Origin: Neoroseomonas terrae
GTDB taxonomy: Bacteria; Pseudomonadota; Alphaproteobacteria; Acetobacterales; Acetobacteraceae
Assembly: GCF_018129025.1 (NCBI RefSeq)
Contig: NZ_JAAEDI010000040.1
Coordinates: 1-48,654 of the forward strand
Direction of reading: 5' to 3'
DNA: 48,654 nt
In this document: positions 34,351-43,105 of the stretch, one piece after another
Numbering within the stretch: the first letter of the stretch is position 1
Layout: each line of letters opens with the position of its first letter
Translations under genes and position numbers: made by a program
Notes under the pieces: generated by a model
What the model was told of the DNA's origin: nothing
Seen by the model: the letters and a program-made list of their open reading frames with translations, nothing else
Databases searched by the model: none

Positions 34351-35597
34351 TGGATACGCTGGCGCCCGCCACCTTTGACGTCGCGCGCATCCGGCAGGAT
34401 TTCCCGATCCTGTCGCAGCCGCAGGCGCGCGGGCGACCGCTGGTGTTCCTCGATTCCGGCGCGTCGGCGCAGAAGCCGCGCGTCGTGATCGACGCGATGG
34501 TCCGCTGCATGGAGACGGCCTATGCCAACGTCCATCGCGGCGCGTACCGGTTGAGCGAACTCGCGACCAATTCCTACGAGGCCGCGCGCGAGGCGACAGC
34601 GCGCTTCATCAACGCCGTGGATGCCCGCGAGATCGTTTTCACGCGCAACAGCACGGAGGCGATGAACCTCGTCGCCCATGGGTGGGGCCGCGGCGTGATG
34701 AAGCCCGGCCAGGCGGTGCTGATCAGCGAGCTGGAGCATCATGCCAATATCGTGCCCTGGCAGATGCTGCGCGACGACAAGGGCAACGAGCTGCGCGTCT
34801 GCCGCATCACCGACAGTGGCGAGCTGGACCTCGACGACCTCGAGATGAAGCTGGCCGACGGCAAGGTCGGGCTGGTCGCCATCGCGCATATGTCGAATGT
34901 GCTTGGCACGGTCACGCCGGTCGAACGCATCGTCGCGATGGCGCATGCGCATGGCGCAAAGGTGCTGCTGGACGGTTCCCAGGCCGCGGTGCATCGGCGC
35001 GTGGACGTGCAGGCGATTGGCTGCGACTTCTACTGCTTCACCGGGCACAAGCTGTACGGGCCGACCGGCATCGGTGTGCTGTGGGGGAAGCCGGAGCATC
35101 TCGACCGCATGCCGCCGATGCTCGGCGGCGGCGACATGATCTCCTATGTGACCTTCGAGAAGTCGGAATGGGCGCCGGTGCCCGCGAAGTTCGAGGCCGG
35201 GACGCCCGCGATCGTCGAGGCGGTCGGGCTGCACGCCGCGATCGATTACGTGACCGCCATCGGCATGCCGGCGATCGAGGCACATGAGCGGTCCCTGGTG
35301 GACCATGCGACGTCGACGCTGGCGACCGTGCCGGGGCTGACGCTGCTGGGTGCCGCGCAGGATCGCGGTGGCGTCTTCGCCTTCGCGCTGGATGCGGCGC
35401 ATCCGCACGATCTCGCGACGCTGCTCGACCGCGCCGGCATTGCGGTGCGCGCGGGGCGGCATTGCGCGGAGCCGCTGCATACCCGCTTCGGCCTCGAAAA
35501 CGGTACCACGCGCGCCTCCTTCGGCCTTTACACGACGCGGGAGGAGATCGACATCCTGGCTCAGGCGCTGACCGAAGCGCGGGAGTTCTTCAGATGA
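34350..35597 (+). CDS. sufS: Cysteine desulfurase SufS
   Basis: A 415-aa pyridoxal-phosphate enzyme that converts cysteine to alanine plus an enzyme-bound persulfide. The cofactor lysine is K234 in TGHKLYGPTG, preceded by the ELEHHAN motif near 127, and the persulfide cysteine is C372 in RAGRHCAEPLH, the group II pattern of SufS. It donates sulfur to a partner, here most likely SufU encoded next, since no sufE is present. It overlaps both neighbours by 1-4 bases. Confidence 0.96.
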   Translation: MDTLAPATFDVARIRQDFPILSQPQARGRPLVFLDSGASAQKPRVVIDAMVRCMETAYANVHRGAYRLSELATNSYEAAREATARFINAVDAREIVFTRNSTEAMNLVAHGWGRGVMKPGQAVLISELEHHANIVPWQMLRDDKGNELRVCRITDSGELDLDDLEMKLADGKVGLVAIAHMSNVLGTVTPVERIVAMAHAHGAKVLLDGSQAAVHRRVDVQAIGCDFYCFTGHKLYGPTGIGVLWGKPEHLDRMPPMLGGGDMISYVTFEKSEWAPVPAKFEAGTPAIVEAVGLHAAIDYVTAIGMPAIEAHERSLVDHATSTLATVPGLTLLGAAQDRGGVFAFALDAAHPHDLATLLDRAGIAVRAGRHCAEPLHTRFGLENGTTRASFGLYTTREEIDILAQALTEAREFFR

Positions 35598-36067
35598 GCG
35601 GGTTGTTCGACGATCTGCGTGATCTCTACCAGGAAGTCATCCTCGACCACGGCCGCAAGCCGCGTAACTTCCGCCGGCTGGACGATGCCGACGCCACCGC
35701 CCGCGGCGACAACCCGATGTGCGGCGACCGGATCGAGCTGTTCATCAGGCGCGCCCCGGATGGCAGCATCGCCGACGCCGCCTTCCAGGGCCGCGGCTGC
35801 GCCATCTCCACTGCCTCCGCCTCCCTGATGACCGAGACGGTGAAGGGTAAGACGGCGGATGAGGCGAAGGATCTGGGCGCGAAGTTCCGCGAACTTGCGA
35901 TGACGGGCGTCTGCCCCGATTGCGGTGCGTCCTTCGCCGATGAAATGGAGCGCCTGGCGCCGCTGTCGGGCGTGCATGAGTTTCCGTCCCGCGTGAAATG
36001 CGCGACGCTGGCCTGGCACACGCTGAACGCCGCGCTCGACGGGGCGAAGGAGGCGAGCAGTGAGTGA
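35594..36067 (+). CDS. sufU: SufU-type zinc-dependent sulfur transfer protein
   Basis: A 157-aa protein of the IscU/SufU fold. The zinc ligands known from B. subtilis SufU are all in place: C43 and D45 in PMCGDRIEL, C69 in GRGCAIS and C136 in SRVKCATLAW. The SufU-specific insertion before the last cysteine is present, and within it lies an extra pair C107-P-D-C110 not seen in B. subtilis SufU. SufU takes sulfur from SufS and is common in Gram-positive bacteria; its presence in an alphaproteobacterial-style operon explains the absence of sufE. Overlaps sufS by 4 bases and sufT by 8. Confidence 0.93.
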   Translation: MSGLFDDLRDLYQEVILDHGRKPRNFRRLDDADATARGDNPMCGDRIELFIRRAPDGSIADAAFQGRGCAISTASASLMTETVKGKTADEAKDLGAKFRELAMTGVCPDCGASFADEMERLAPLSGVHEFPSRVKCATLAWHTLNAALDGAKEASSE

Positions 36068-36431
36068 TCCCATGACGGAAACCCGCGCATCCTGGACCCC
36101 GGACGGCGAGGTGCGACCACCCGCGCCGAAGGTGGACGAGGATGCGGTGATCGGCGCGATCTCCACGGTCTATGATCCGGAGATCCCCGTCGACATCTAT
36201 CAACTCGGCCTGATCTACGCGATCGAGATCGAGGATGGCGGCAAGGTGAAGGTCGAGATGACCCTGACCACCCCGTCCTGCCCCTCGGCGCAGGAACTGC
36301 CGAGCCAGGTCGAGGAATCGGTCCGTGCCATCGAGGGCGTGACCGACGTGCAGGTCGAAGTCGTGTGGGACCCGCCTTGGGACCAGTCGCGCATGAGCGA
36401 GGATGCCCGCCTCGCGCTGAACATGTACTGA
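36060..36431 (+). CDS. sufT: SUF system protein SufT (MIP18/DUF59 family)
   Basis: A 123-aa protein of the DUF59/MIP18 family. STVYDPEIPVDIYQLGLIY near 35-53 is the core signature, and the conserved cysteine is in TTPSCPSAQELP near 75. Family members help maturation of Fe-S proteins. The likely start is a GTG at 36060 overlapping the sufU end; an ATG at 36072 in the same frame is an alternative. Confidence 0.92.
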   Translation: MSDPMTETRASWTPDGEVRPPAPKVDEDAVIGAISTVYDPEIPVDIYQLGLIYAIEIEDGGKVKVEMTLTTPSCPSAQELPSQVEESVRAIEGVTDVQVEVVWDPPWDQSRMSEDARLALNMY

Positions 36432-36447
36432 GGGGGGGAGGCCCGCG

Positions 36448-36816
36448 ATGAACATCTCCGTCGAGGCACCGCGCGCCCGCCGCGCCCTGCCGCCGCTGAT
36501 GACGCTGACCGACGGCGCCGCCGACCGCCTGCGTGCCCTCTACGCCCGTGGCCAGCAGGGCAAGCTGCTGCGCATCGGGGTGAAGACCAAGGGCTGCTCA
36601 GGCCTGTCCTATGACCTGTCCTGGGCGGACGAGGCTGCGCCCAGCGATGAGGTCATCACCGACAAGGACGTGACGGTCCTGATCGACCGCAAGGCGACGC
36701 TGTTCCTGATCGGTACGGTCATGGACTACGAGGTGAAGGCGATGACCGCGGGCTTCACCTTCACCAACCCGAACGAGAAGGGCCGCTGCGGCTGCGGCGA
36801 ATCCTTCCACGTCTGA
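36448..36816 (+). CDS. sufA: A-type Fe-S carrier SufA
   Basis: A 122-aa carrier of the HesB/IscA family. The three cluster-binding cysteines are C50 in TKGCSGLSY and C114 and C116 in GRCGCGESF. It accepts clusters from SufBCD and delivers them. It closes the operon, 16 bases after sufT, and converges with the metallo-beta-lactamase gene 7 bases away, leaving no room for a terminator of its own. Confidence 0.95.
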   Translation: MNISVEAPRARRALPPLMTLTDGAADRLRALYARGQQGKLLRIGVKTKGCSGLSYDLSWADEAAPSDEVITDKDVTVLIDRKATLFLIGTVMDYEVKAMTAGFTFTNPNEKGRCGCGESFHV

Positions 36817-36823
36817 CGGGAGG

Positions 36824-37792
36824 TCAGACCACGCTCGACCAATCCGCCGGCACGAAGCGGAATCCGTTCCCGACCTTCGCCACATGGCCGTTCCCCGGGA
36901 AGGGGTAGTGATAGCCGGTGACCCGGATCCGATCTGTCGCCGCCATATCGAGCACACGCCGCCGCGTCGCTGCCGCCGCATCGCCGTCGAAATCGAAGAC
37001 GATCTGCCAGTCGGGGTTCGCCATCATGATCTCGGGCCGGTTGGTCACGTCGGCCAGGAACATCATTTCCGCATTGCCGTCCGCGACGCGGAAGATGGTG
37101 TGGCCCGGCGTGTGGCCCGGCGCGGCGATCGCGGTGATGCCGGGCACCACCTCTCCCGGCTGAAAGGGCGTGACGCTGCCCTGATAGGGGGCGAAGCGCC
37201 GCGCGACGTTGGCGAAGGTGCCGCGCTGGCCTTCGGGGCTGCGCGTGGCGTTGCCGGCATCCGTCCACCAGGCCCATTCTGCGGCGGGCACCAGTAGTCG
37301 GGCATTCGGAAAGGCGCGGCCGCCCTCGGCGTTCAGCAGGCCGTTCACATGGTCGCCGTGGAAATGGCTGAAGATCACATGCGTCACGCGCGCGGGGTCG
37401 ATACCGGCGGCGGCCATATTGGCCATCAGCCGCCCGGCGGTAGCGCCGGCCGGTGTCACGCCGTTGCCGGTGTCGAAGATGGTGAGCATGTCGCCGCGCT
37501 GCACGACGGTGACGGTGAAGGGAATCACCGTGCTGTCGGCCGGCAGCAGGACCGCCGCGGCGGCGGCCTGGACATCCGATAGCGGCGCATTGCGGACGAA
37601 GCCGTCCAGGGGGCGCGCGGCGAATCCGTCGCTGAGCGTCGTCACCACGATGCCGCCCACGCGGAACCGATAGAAGCCCGGGGCCTGCTGGATGGAGGTG
37701 GCGGGCGCCTGGGCGGCCCCGGGGCGGTGCAACGCCGACGCGGCGATGAGCCCGCCGGCGGCGGCCAGGGTGTGGCGGCGAAACAATGCCAT
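36824..37792 (-). CDS. Exported metallo-beta-lactamase-fold hydrolase
   Basis: A 322-aa protein. The N-terminus FRRHTLAAAGGLIAASA with two arginines looks like a Tat-type signal peptide, cleaved near AQA at 26-30. The metal site is H143-x-H145-x-D147-H148 (SHFHGDHVN), with a further His in PGHTPGHT near 227 and an Asp in FLADV near 245. This arrangement fits lactonases and related periplasmic hydrolases. The ATG at 37792 has an AAAGGAT site. It diverges from the FkbM-like gene. Confidence 0.9.
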   Translation of the reverse strand: MALFRRHTLAAAGGLIAASALHRPGAAQAPATSIQQAPGFYRFRVGGIVVTTLSDGFAARPLDGFVRNAPLSDVQAAAAAVLLPADSTVIPFTVTVVQRGDMLTIFDTGNGVTPAGATAGRLMANMAAAGIDPARVTHVIFSHFHGDHVNGLLNAEGGRAFPNARLLVPAAEWAWWTDAGNATRSPEGQRGTFANVARRFAPYQGSVTPFQPGEVVPGITAIAAPGHTPGHTIFRVADGNAEMMFLADVTNRPEIMMANPDWQIVFDFDGDAAAATRRRVLDMAATDRIRVTGYHYPFPGNGHVAKVGNGFRFVPADWSSVV

Positions 37793-37877
37793 GAATGGTC
37801 ATCCTTTCGTGGAACTGGCGGTGGAATCATGATGCGCTGCCGCTGCGGCGCAAGGGGTCCGATCTTGCAGCCATGGG

Positions 37878-37905
37878 TTGCCAGCGGGCTCCAGCAGTGT
37901 AATTT
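37878..37905 (+). promoter_or_regulatory. Candidate promoter of the FkbM-like methyltransferase gene
   Basis: TTGCCA (37878-37883) and TAATTT (37900-37905) are spaced 16 bases and sit in a locally AT-rich spot 22 bases before the GTG start. Confidence 0.4.
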
Positions 37906-37926
37906 TGTAGACGGGGCAGATCGCGT

Positions 37927-38991
37927 GTGAACAGGGTCCAAGGAATACCGGTGCCAAAGGATAATCCGCCCGAGCCGTTCGAGACGTCCCGAGGGGGCCT
38001 CGTGCCCCGCTTCCTATCCTGGCTGTTCGCCACCGCCCCGCGCCAGAGTCGCGTTGCTGTTCACGGCACGCATGAGGAACTGTTCCGCATGCGTGGCGAA
38101 CTTGCCGTTCTTCGCGCCGCGGTCGAAGCTGTCAGGGCAGAGGTCGGCCGACGAGACGTCGCGACGCTCGAGGAATTGCTGCGCACCGGCAATCGCCGCG
38201 AGATCGAGGCGTTGATCCGCGACCGCACTCAGACCGTGCCGCTGCCCGACGGTTCCGTGCTGTGCCGCGCGCTCGGCCGCTTCAAGATGTTCACCGATGC
38301 CGCGGATGCGGGCATCGCGCCGCATCTGCTGCTCGACGGGTACTGGCAGTACTGGGTCACGGAGTTCGTCTGCCGGAATGTCTCCCGCGGCGAGACCGCC
38401 TACGACGTTGGCGCCATCTACGGCTATTGGAGCCTCGTGCTGGCCGACCTCGTCGGCACCGAGGGCCGCGTGGTGGCGCTCGAGGCGAACCCGTGGCTCA
38501 ACTGGTTGCTTCGTCGCAACATTATCGTGAACGGGCTGGGCGGTATCATCACTGCGAAGCGCATCGCCGCAGCCGAGGCGGCACATGAATCGATCAGCAT
38601 GCCGGCCCTGCTGATTGGCCCGGCCAATGGTCCTTTCGCGACCGCCTTCAGCACCGAGGGCCCCCGCCCGCAATTCACCACGCCGGCCAAGCCGCTGGAG
38701 GATATCGAGCCCGGCAGCGTCGACTTCATGCGCATCGGTGTGGCGACGCGGGTCGAGCGCGTGGTGGCCGGGATGGGCGGCCTGCTGGACCGCAGCCCAG
38801 GGCTGCGTATCCTTCTCGACTTCGACGCGACGCGCTGCGCCGATCCGGCAGCGGTGCTCGCCTCCCTGGAGGCGCGCTTCCCGCTGCGCTTCGTGGACGG
38901 GGATTCCCGTGCCAAGGCCTGTTCGATCGCGGAACTGCTCGGCCGCCGGCGGGTCACGACGCTCTATCTGTCGCGCACGGATCCCCGCTGA
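37927..38991 (+). CDS. FkbM-like SAM-dependent methyltransferase
   Basis: A 354-aa protein. Residues about 45-105 are charged and probably form a coiled coil; a methyltransferase domain follows. Motif I AYDVGAIYGYWSL (158-170) corresponds to the DxGAxxGxxS loop of FkbM proteins, though the usual asparagine after GA is replaced by I163. ALEANPWL near 186 is the acidic ribose-binding strand. Later motifs are divergent. FkbM proteins methylate sugars or other small molecules, so a glycan role is plausible. The GTG at 37927 has a weak ribosome-binding site, and a shorter N-terminus is possible. The last 28 bases overlap the opposite-strand RNA methyltransferase gene. Confidence 0.72.
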   Translation: MNRVQGIPVPKDNPPEPFETSRGGLVPRFLSWLFATAPRQSRVAVHGTHEELFRMRGELAVLRAAVEAVRAEVGRRDVATLEELLRTGNRREIEALIRDRTQTVPLPDGSVLCRALGRFKMFTDAADAGIAPHLLLDGYWQYWVTEFVCRNVSRGETAYDVGAIYGYWSLVLADLVGTEGRVVALEANPWLNWLLRRNIIVNGLGGIITAKRIAAAEAAHESISMPALLIGPANGPFATAFSTEGPRPQFTTPAKPLEDIEPGSVDFMRIGVATRVERVVAGMGGLLDRSPGLRILLDFDATRCADPAAVLASLEARFPLRFVDGDSRAKACSIAELLGRRRVTTLYLSRTDPR

Positions 38992-40271
38992 GGCGCCCGC
39001 GCGAAGGCGACCACGGCTTCGAGCTGTGCCGAGTGGACGAACTGGTCGATCGGCGTCGCAGCGGCCAGCGTCCAGCCGGCCTGAGCGAAGGCCCGCGCAT
39101 CGCGCGATAGCGCCGCCGGGTTGCAGGAGACGTAGATGACGAGCGGCACCGCGCTGCGCGCCAGCAGCGCCACCTGCTCCGCCGCCCCGGCATGGGGCGG
39201 GTCCAGCACCACCGCGGCGAAGGGGGCCAACTCGGCGACGGTCAGGGGCTGGCGGGCCAGGTCGCGACGGGTGGCGCTGAGCGGCACGCCGGCCCGGCCG
39301 GCAGCGGCGGCCAGGGCGGAAACGGCCGCCGCATCCCCCTCGAAGGCCGCGACCCGGCCGCGCGTGGCAAGCGGGAGGGAGAGGGTGCCGAGCCCGGCAT
39401 GGAGGTCCGCGATCCGCCCGCGCCCGGCAAGCTTCGCCGGCAGGGCGGCGAGCACCGCGGCGATGATGGCGGCCTCGCCATCCGGGCTCGCTTGCAGGAA
39501 GGCGCCGGGGGCCGGGGCGAGGGCTGCGCCGGACAGGGTGATGGCTACCGGCCCTGTCTGCGCCGCGATCTCAGCCGCACCGTCCTTCAGCGCCCAGGCG
39601 ATGCGCGGGATGCCTGCCTCCTGCGCGAAGGCGGCGAGGGCGACCCGTTCGGTCGGGGAGAGCGGGCCGTCCGTGCGCAGCAGCACGTCCGGCCCGGTGT
39701 CCAGCAGGTTCACGACCGCCGAACCGTCGCGCCGCAGCGCACCGAGGCGACGCAGCATCTCCCGCAACGGCGCGATCAGCGCGGCGAGGCGCGGGTCCAC
39801 CACCAGGCATTCCCTGATGTCCAGCACCTCGCCGCTGCCGGCCCGGTGAAAGCCGAGCCGGATGCCGTCGGGGCCGCGCCGGACCGCGAAATCGGCGCGT
39901 CGGCGGCGGCCGGGCGGCGTGCTGACCGTGTCCGCCACGGCGGCGTCGGGGAAGCCGCCCCGCGACAGGGCCTCGCGCAGGCGGTCGTGCTTCCAGCCCG
40001 CCTGGGCGGCCGGCGCCCAATGCTGCACGGCACAGCCGCCGCAGCCTTCGGCGAAATGCGGGCAGGGCGGCACGACCCGGTCGGGGGCGGGCCGCAGGAT
40101 CTCAACGAGCCGCGCGGGCACGCCGTCGCGCCGTCGCGGGCCGAGCTCCGCCCGGACCTGCTCGCCCGGCAGGGCGCCGGGGACGAAGGCGGTGCCCCCG
40201 CCGGGCAGCGGTGCGATGCCGTCGCCGCCGGAACCGACGGCGGTGACCGCCAGTTCAGCGATGTCCGTCAT
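38964..40271 (-). CDS. RumA/TrmA-family RNA 5-methyluridine methyltransferase
   Basis: A 435-aa SAM-dependent RNA methyltransferase. An N-terminal TRAM-like domain (about 1-60) is followed by an Fe-S site C70-x6-C77-x2-C80 with C155 as a likely fourth ligand, a SAM domain (DLHAGLGTLSLPLA near 305), the nucleophile C383 in YVSCNPA and the base glutamate in HSAQLEAV. The conserved DPPRxG motif reads DPPHAG here, an Arg to His change. It likely methylates U in 23S rRNA or tRNA and needs the suf system for its cluster. It follows a TctC-type gene by 13 bases. Confidence 0.87.
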   Translation of the reverse strand: MTDIAELAVTAVGSGGDGIAPLPGGGTAFVPGALPGEQVRAELGPRRRDGVPARLVEILRPAPDRVVPPCPHFAEGCGGCAVQHWAPAAQAGWKHDRLREALSRGGFPDAAVADTVSTPPGRRRRADFAVRRGPDGIRLGFHRAGSGEVLDIRECLVVDPRLAALIAPLREMLRRLGALRRDGSAVVNLLDTGPDVLLRTDGPLSPTERVALAAFAQEAGIPRIAWALKDGAAEIAAQTGPVAITLSGAALAPAPGAFLQASPDGEAAIIAAVLAALPAKLAGRGRIADLHAGLGTLSLPLATRGRVAAFEGDAAAVSALAAAAGRAGVPLSATRRDLARQPLTVAELAPFAAVVLDPPHAGAAEQVALLARSAVPLVIYVSCNPAALSRDARAFAQAGWTLAAATPIDQFVHSAQLEAVVAFARAPQRGSVRDR

Positions 40272-40284
40272 GTGGGTGTCCCGA

Positions 40285-41250
40285 TCACAGGGCGATTTGG
40301 CTGTTTCCCAGCACTGCCTTGTAGCGCGAGATCTCGAGCGCCACGAAGTCGCGGAATTCCGCCGAGCGGCGGGTGGCGGGAATGGTGCTGGCGCCATCCA
40401 GCACGCGCCGCATGGTCGCCGACGCCATCGCCTGGTCGGTCGCCGCCACAGCGGCCTGGACCAGCCCCGGCGGGAGGCCCGGCGGGCCGAAGACCCCGAC
40501 CCAGCTCATGGCGTCGATCTCGCCATAGCCCTGTTCCTGAAGCGTCGGCATGTCGGGCCAGCGGTCGATGCGCGCCAGCGTCCCGGCGGCGAGCGGGCGC
40601 AGCGTGCCTTCGCCGATGGGGCCGGCGACGGCGCTGACACCGTCGATCGTCATGTCCACGCGGGCAGCCAGCAGGTCCGCCATGGCCGGCGCGCTGCCGC
40701 GATAGGGGACGTGCACCAGCTCGACGCCTGCCTTCTGCGCAAGCGTCGCGCAGGCGACGTGGTGCACCGATCCGATTCCGGAGGAGGCATAGGAGATGCT
40801 GCCCGGACGCGCCCGCGCGGCGTCGATCAGCGCGGCGGTCGTGCGGTAGGGGGAGGCGGCGGGGACGACGAGAAGGTGCGGATGCACTGCGATCTGCGCG
40901 ATCGGCGTCAGGTCGTTCAGCGGGTCATAGGGCAGGTTGCTGAACAGTGCCGCGGCGACCGCATTCGGCGTCGAATGGCCAAGAAGCAGCACCGAACCGT
41001 CAGGCGGCGCCTTGGCGACGACATCCGTCGCGAGCGTGCCCGAGGCGCCGGAGCGATTTTCCACCACGACGTTGACGGCGAGGCTCTGGCTATACTGTTC
41101 CGCTATCGCGCGGGCCACGATGTCGGCGAAGCCACCCGGCGCGAAGCCGACCAGCATGCGTACCGGCCGGCGCGGCCAGGCGGTCTGCGCAAGGGCAGGG
41201 AGGGCGAGCGCCGAGAGGGCGGCAGCGCCGAAGCAGCGGCGAGCGATCAT
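40285..41250 (-). CDS. TctC/Bug-family periplasmic solute-binding protein (second)
   Basis: A 321-aa orphan binding protein related to the one at 7803. The signal peptide is about 1-22 (ends ALAQ). MLVGFAPGGFADIVAR near 32 and ENRSGASG near 64 are family signatures. No TctA or TctB genes are nearby. The ATG at 41250 has an AGGAG site 7 bases upstream. It lies in a minus-strand run with gcdH and a DUF2721 gene upstream and the RNA methyltransferase gene downstream. Confidence 0.88.
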   Translation of the reverse strand: MIARRCFGAAALSALALPALAQTAWPRRPVRMLVGFAPGGFADIVARAIAEQYSQSLAVNVVVENRSGASGTLATDVVAKAPPDGSVLLLGHSTPNAVAAALFSNLPYDPLNDLTPIAQIAVHPHLLVVPAASPYRTTAALIDAARARPGSISYASSGIGSVHHVACATLAQKAGVELVHVPYRGSAPAMADLLAARVDMTIDGVSAVAGPIGEGTLRPLAAGTLARIDRWPDMPTLQEQGYGEIDAMSWVGVFGPPGLPPGLVQAAVAATDQAMASATMRRVLDGASTIPATRRSAEFRDFVALEISRYKAVLGNSQIAL

Positions 41251-41305
41251 GACAATCTCCTGACCGCCGGCATGTACGGGCTGTGCTGCGTTGCAGCAAC
41301 AGGCG

Positions 41306-41725
41306 TCAGTCGTCCGCGTAGAGCCGCAAGCCATGGCGGCTCACCAGCACCTCGCAGAGGAAGAACGTGACGGACGCGGTCAGCATCAGCATGGCCGCCA
41401 CCAGGAGGCTGGCGACATGCAGCCCGGCCGTGACGCCGGCGAGCGGCTCCAGGAAGCCGGCGATCACCAGGAGGCAGAGCAGCACGGCGGTGACGATGGC
41501 ACAGGCAATGGCGTTGTAGATCAGCCGAGCCCGCCGCTTGATCTGCCGGCGCTGCGCGGGTGGGGCACTGCCGGCGCGCTCCATCTCGTCGCGGATCTCG
41601 GCCAGACGGTTCAGCCGGGCGGTCAGCAGCGTCAGGAGCGAGAAGACGCCGGACAGCAGGAAGGCGGGGGCGATCGCCAGCTGAAGGGCACGCTCGATCG
41701 ACAGAAGATCGTGCCCCGTCAGCAT
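41306..41725 (-). CDS. DUF2721 membrane protein
   Basis: A 139-aa protein with three hydrophobic segments (about residues 14-34, 74-92 and 100-122) and a basic loop after the first helix (RAGSAPPAQRRQIKRRARLI). Pattern and length match DUF2721, a family of small inner membrane proteins of unknown function. The ATG at 41725 lies 28 bases after the glutaryl-CoA dehydrogenase stop, so they are probably cotranscribed. Confidence 0.8.
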   Translation of the reverse strand: MLTGHDLLSIERALQLAIAPAFLLSGVFSLLTLLTARLNRLAEIRDEMERAGSAPPAQRRQIKRRARLIYNAIACAIVTAVLLCLLVIAGFLEPLAGVTAGLHVASLLVAAMLMLTASVTFFLCEVLVSRHGLRLYADD

Positions 41726-41753
41726 GACGCCGTCGCCCGCCGCCGATGGTGCT

Positions 41754-42950
41754 TCAGCCGCCGAAGGCGTTGAGGCCGGTCTGGGCGCGCCCGAGGATCA
41801 GCGCGTGAACGTCATGCGTTCCCTCGTAGGTATTCACCGTCTCGAGGTTCATGACGTGGCGGATCACGTGATACTCGTCGACGATGCCGTTGCCGCCATG
41901 CATGTCGCGGGACATGCGGGCGATGTCGAGCGCCTTGCCGCAATTGTTGCGCTTGACCAGGGAGATCATCTCGGGGGCCGCCTTGTGCTCATCGAACAGG
42001 CGGCCGACGCGCAGCACGGCATGGAGGCCGAGGGTGATCTCGGTCTGCATGTCCGCGAGCTTCTTCTGGATGAGCTGTGTCGCCGCCAGCGGCTTGCCGA
42101 ACATCTTGCGGTTCAGCGTGTAGTCGCGGGCGCGGTGCCAGCAATCCTCTGCCGCGCCGATCGAGCCCCAGGCGATGCCGTAGCGGGCGCGGTTGAGGCA
42201 CTGGAACGGGCCGGCGAGGGACTTCACGCCCGGAAGCCGGTTCTCCTCCGGCACGAAGACCTCATCCATCATGATCATGCCGGTGACCGAGGCGCGCAGC
42301 GAGAACTTGCCCTCGATCTTCGGGAAGGACAGGCCCTTCATGCCGCGCTCGAGGATGAAGCCGCGCAGCACGCCCTCATCATCCTTCGCCCAGACCACGG
42401 CGACATCGGCGATCGGGGAGTTGGTGATCCAGGTCTTGGAGCCCGACAGCAGGTAGCCGCCATCGACCTTCTTCGCACGCGTGCGCATGGAATTCGGGTC
42501 GGAGCCGGCATCGGGCTCGGTCAGGCCGAAGCAGCCGACCCATTCGCCGGTGCGCAGCTTCGGCAGGAACTTGTCCTTCTGCGCGTCCGATCCGAAGGCA
42601 TGGATCGGGAACATCACCAGCGATGACTGTACGGAGAACGCCGAGCGGTAGCCGGAATCGACGCGCTCCACCTCGCGCGCCATCAGCCCGTAAGCGACAT
42701 AGCCGACGCCGGCGCAGCCATGGCTGTCGAGCGTGGCGCCGAGGAAGCCCATCTCGCCGAATTCGTTCATGATCTCGCGGTGGAAGTGTTCCTTGCGGAA
42801 GGCTTCCTGGACGCGCGGCAGCAGCTTCTCCTGGCAGAAGTCCCGCGCGCTGTCGCGGATCATGCGCTCATCCTCGGTCAGCGCCTCATCCAGCAGCAGC
42901 GGGTCGTCCCAGACGAATTGCGCACGGGCGGGTTTGGAGACGACGTTCAT
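41754..42950 (-). CDS. gcdH: Glutaryl-CoA dehydrogenase
   Basis: A 398-aa FAD enzyme that oxidises and decarboxylates glutaryl-CoA to crotonyl-CoA in lysine, tryptophan and aromatic acid breakdown. [13 protein letters not shown] near 139 and [10 protein letters not shown] near 173 form the acyl-CoA dehydrogenase flavin and substrate pockets, and the catalytic base is E376 in TYEGTHDVH, where THDVH rather than T-x-x-I is characteristic of this subfamily. Length and sequence closely match the family. The gene starts at an ATG at 42950. Confidence 0.93.
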   Translation of the reverse strand: MNVVSKPARAQFVWDDPLLLDEALTEDERMIRDSARDFCQEKLLPRVQEAFRKEHFHREIMNEFGEMGFLGATLDSHGCAGVGYVAYGLMAREVERVDSGYRSAFSVQSSLVMFPIHAFGSDAQKDKFLPKLRTGEWVGCFGLTEPDAGSDPNSMRTRAKKVDGGYLLSGSKTWITNSPIADVAVVWAKDDEGVLRGFILERGMKGLSFPKIEGKFSLRASVTGMIMMDEVFVPEENRLPGVKSLAGPFQCLNRARYGIAWGSIGAAEDCWHRARDYTLNRKMFGKPLAATQLIQKKLADMQTEITLGLHAVLRVGRLFDEHKAAPEMISLVKRNNCGKALDIARMSRDMHGGNGIVDEYHVIRHVMNLETVNTYEGTHDVHALILGRAQTGLNAFGG

Positions 42951-43054
42951 GGCGAGGTTCCTCAGCAGTCTGAACAGGGCGCGGCGAGCGCGCGGCGTCT
43001 ATCTGCCCGGCCGGCGCGCGCCGAGCAAGGATTGCGACGGTATGACAAGCGAAA

Positions 43055-43082
43055 GGGCCGGAGGTCGACTGACCCCCGGCCC
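43055..43082 (-). terminator. Rho-independent terminator of the DEAD-box helicase gene
   Basis: On the minus strand GGGCCGGGGGTC and GACCTCCGGCCC form a 12-bp stem (one G-U pair) with loop AGTC, starting 23 bases after the helicase stop and followed by TTTCGCTT. The U-rich tail is short but clear for so GC-rich a genome. Confidence 0.75.
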
Positions 43083-43105
43083 CTGTCCTGGTGCGGCGGC
43101 GGCCG

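Noticed and set aside
39192..40637. 481-codon plus-strand frame across the RNA methyltransferase and TctC genes
   Set aside because: It spans two well-supported minus-strand genes and shows no domain.
41284..41298. TGCTGC-GTT-GCAGCA hairpin after the DUF2721 gene
   Set aside because: Only a 6-bp stem with no T run; too weak to call a terminator.
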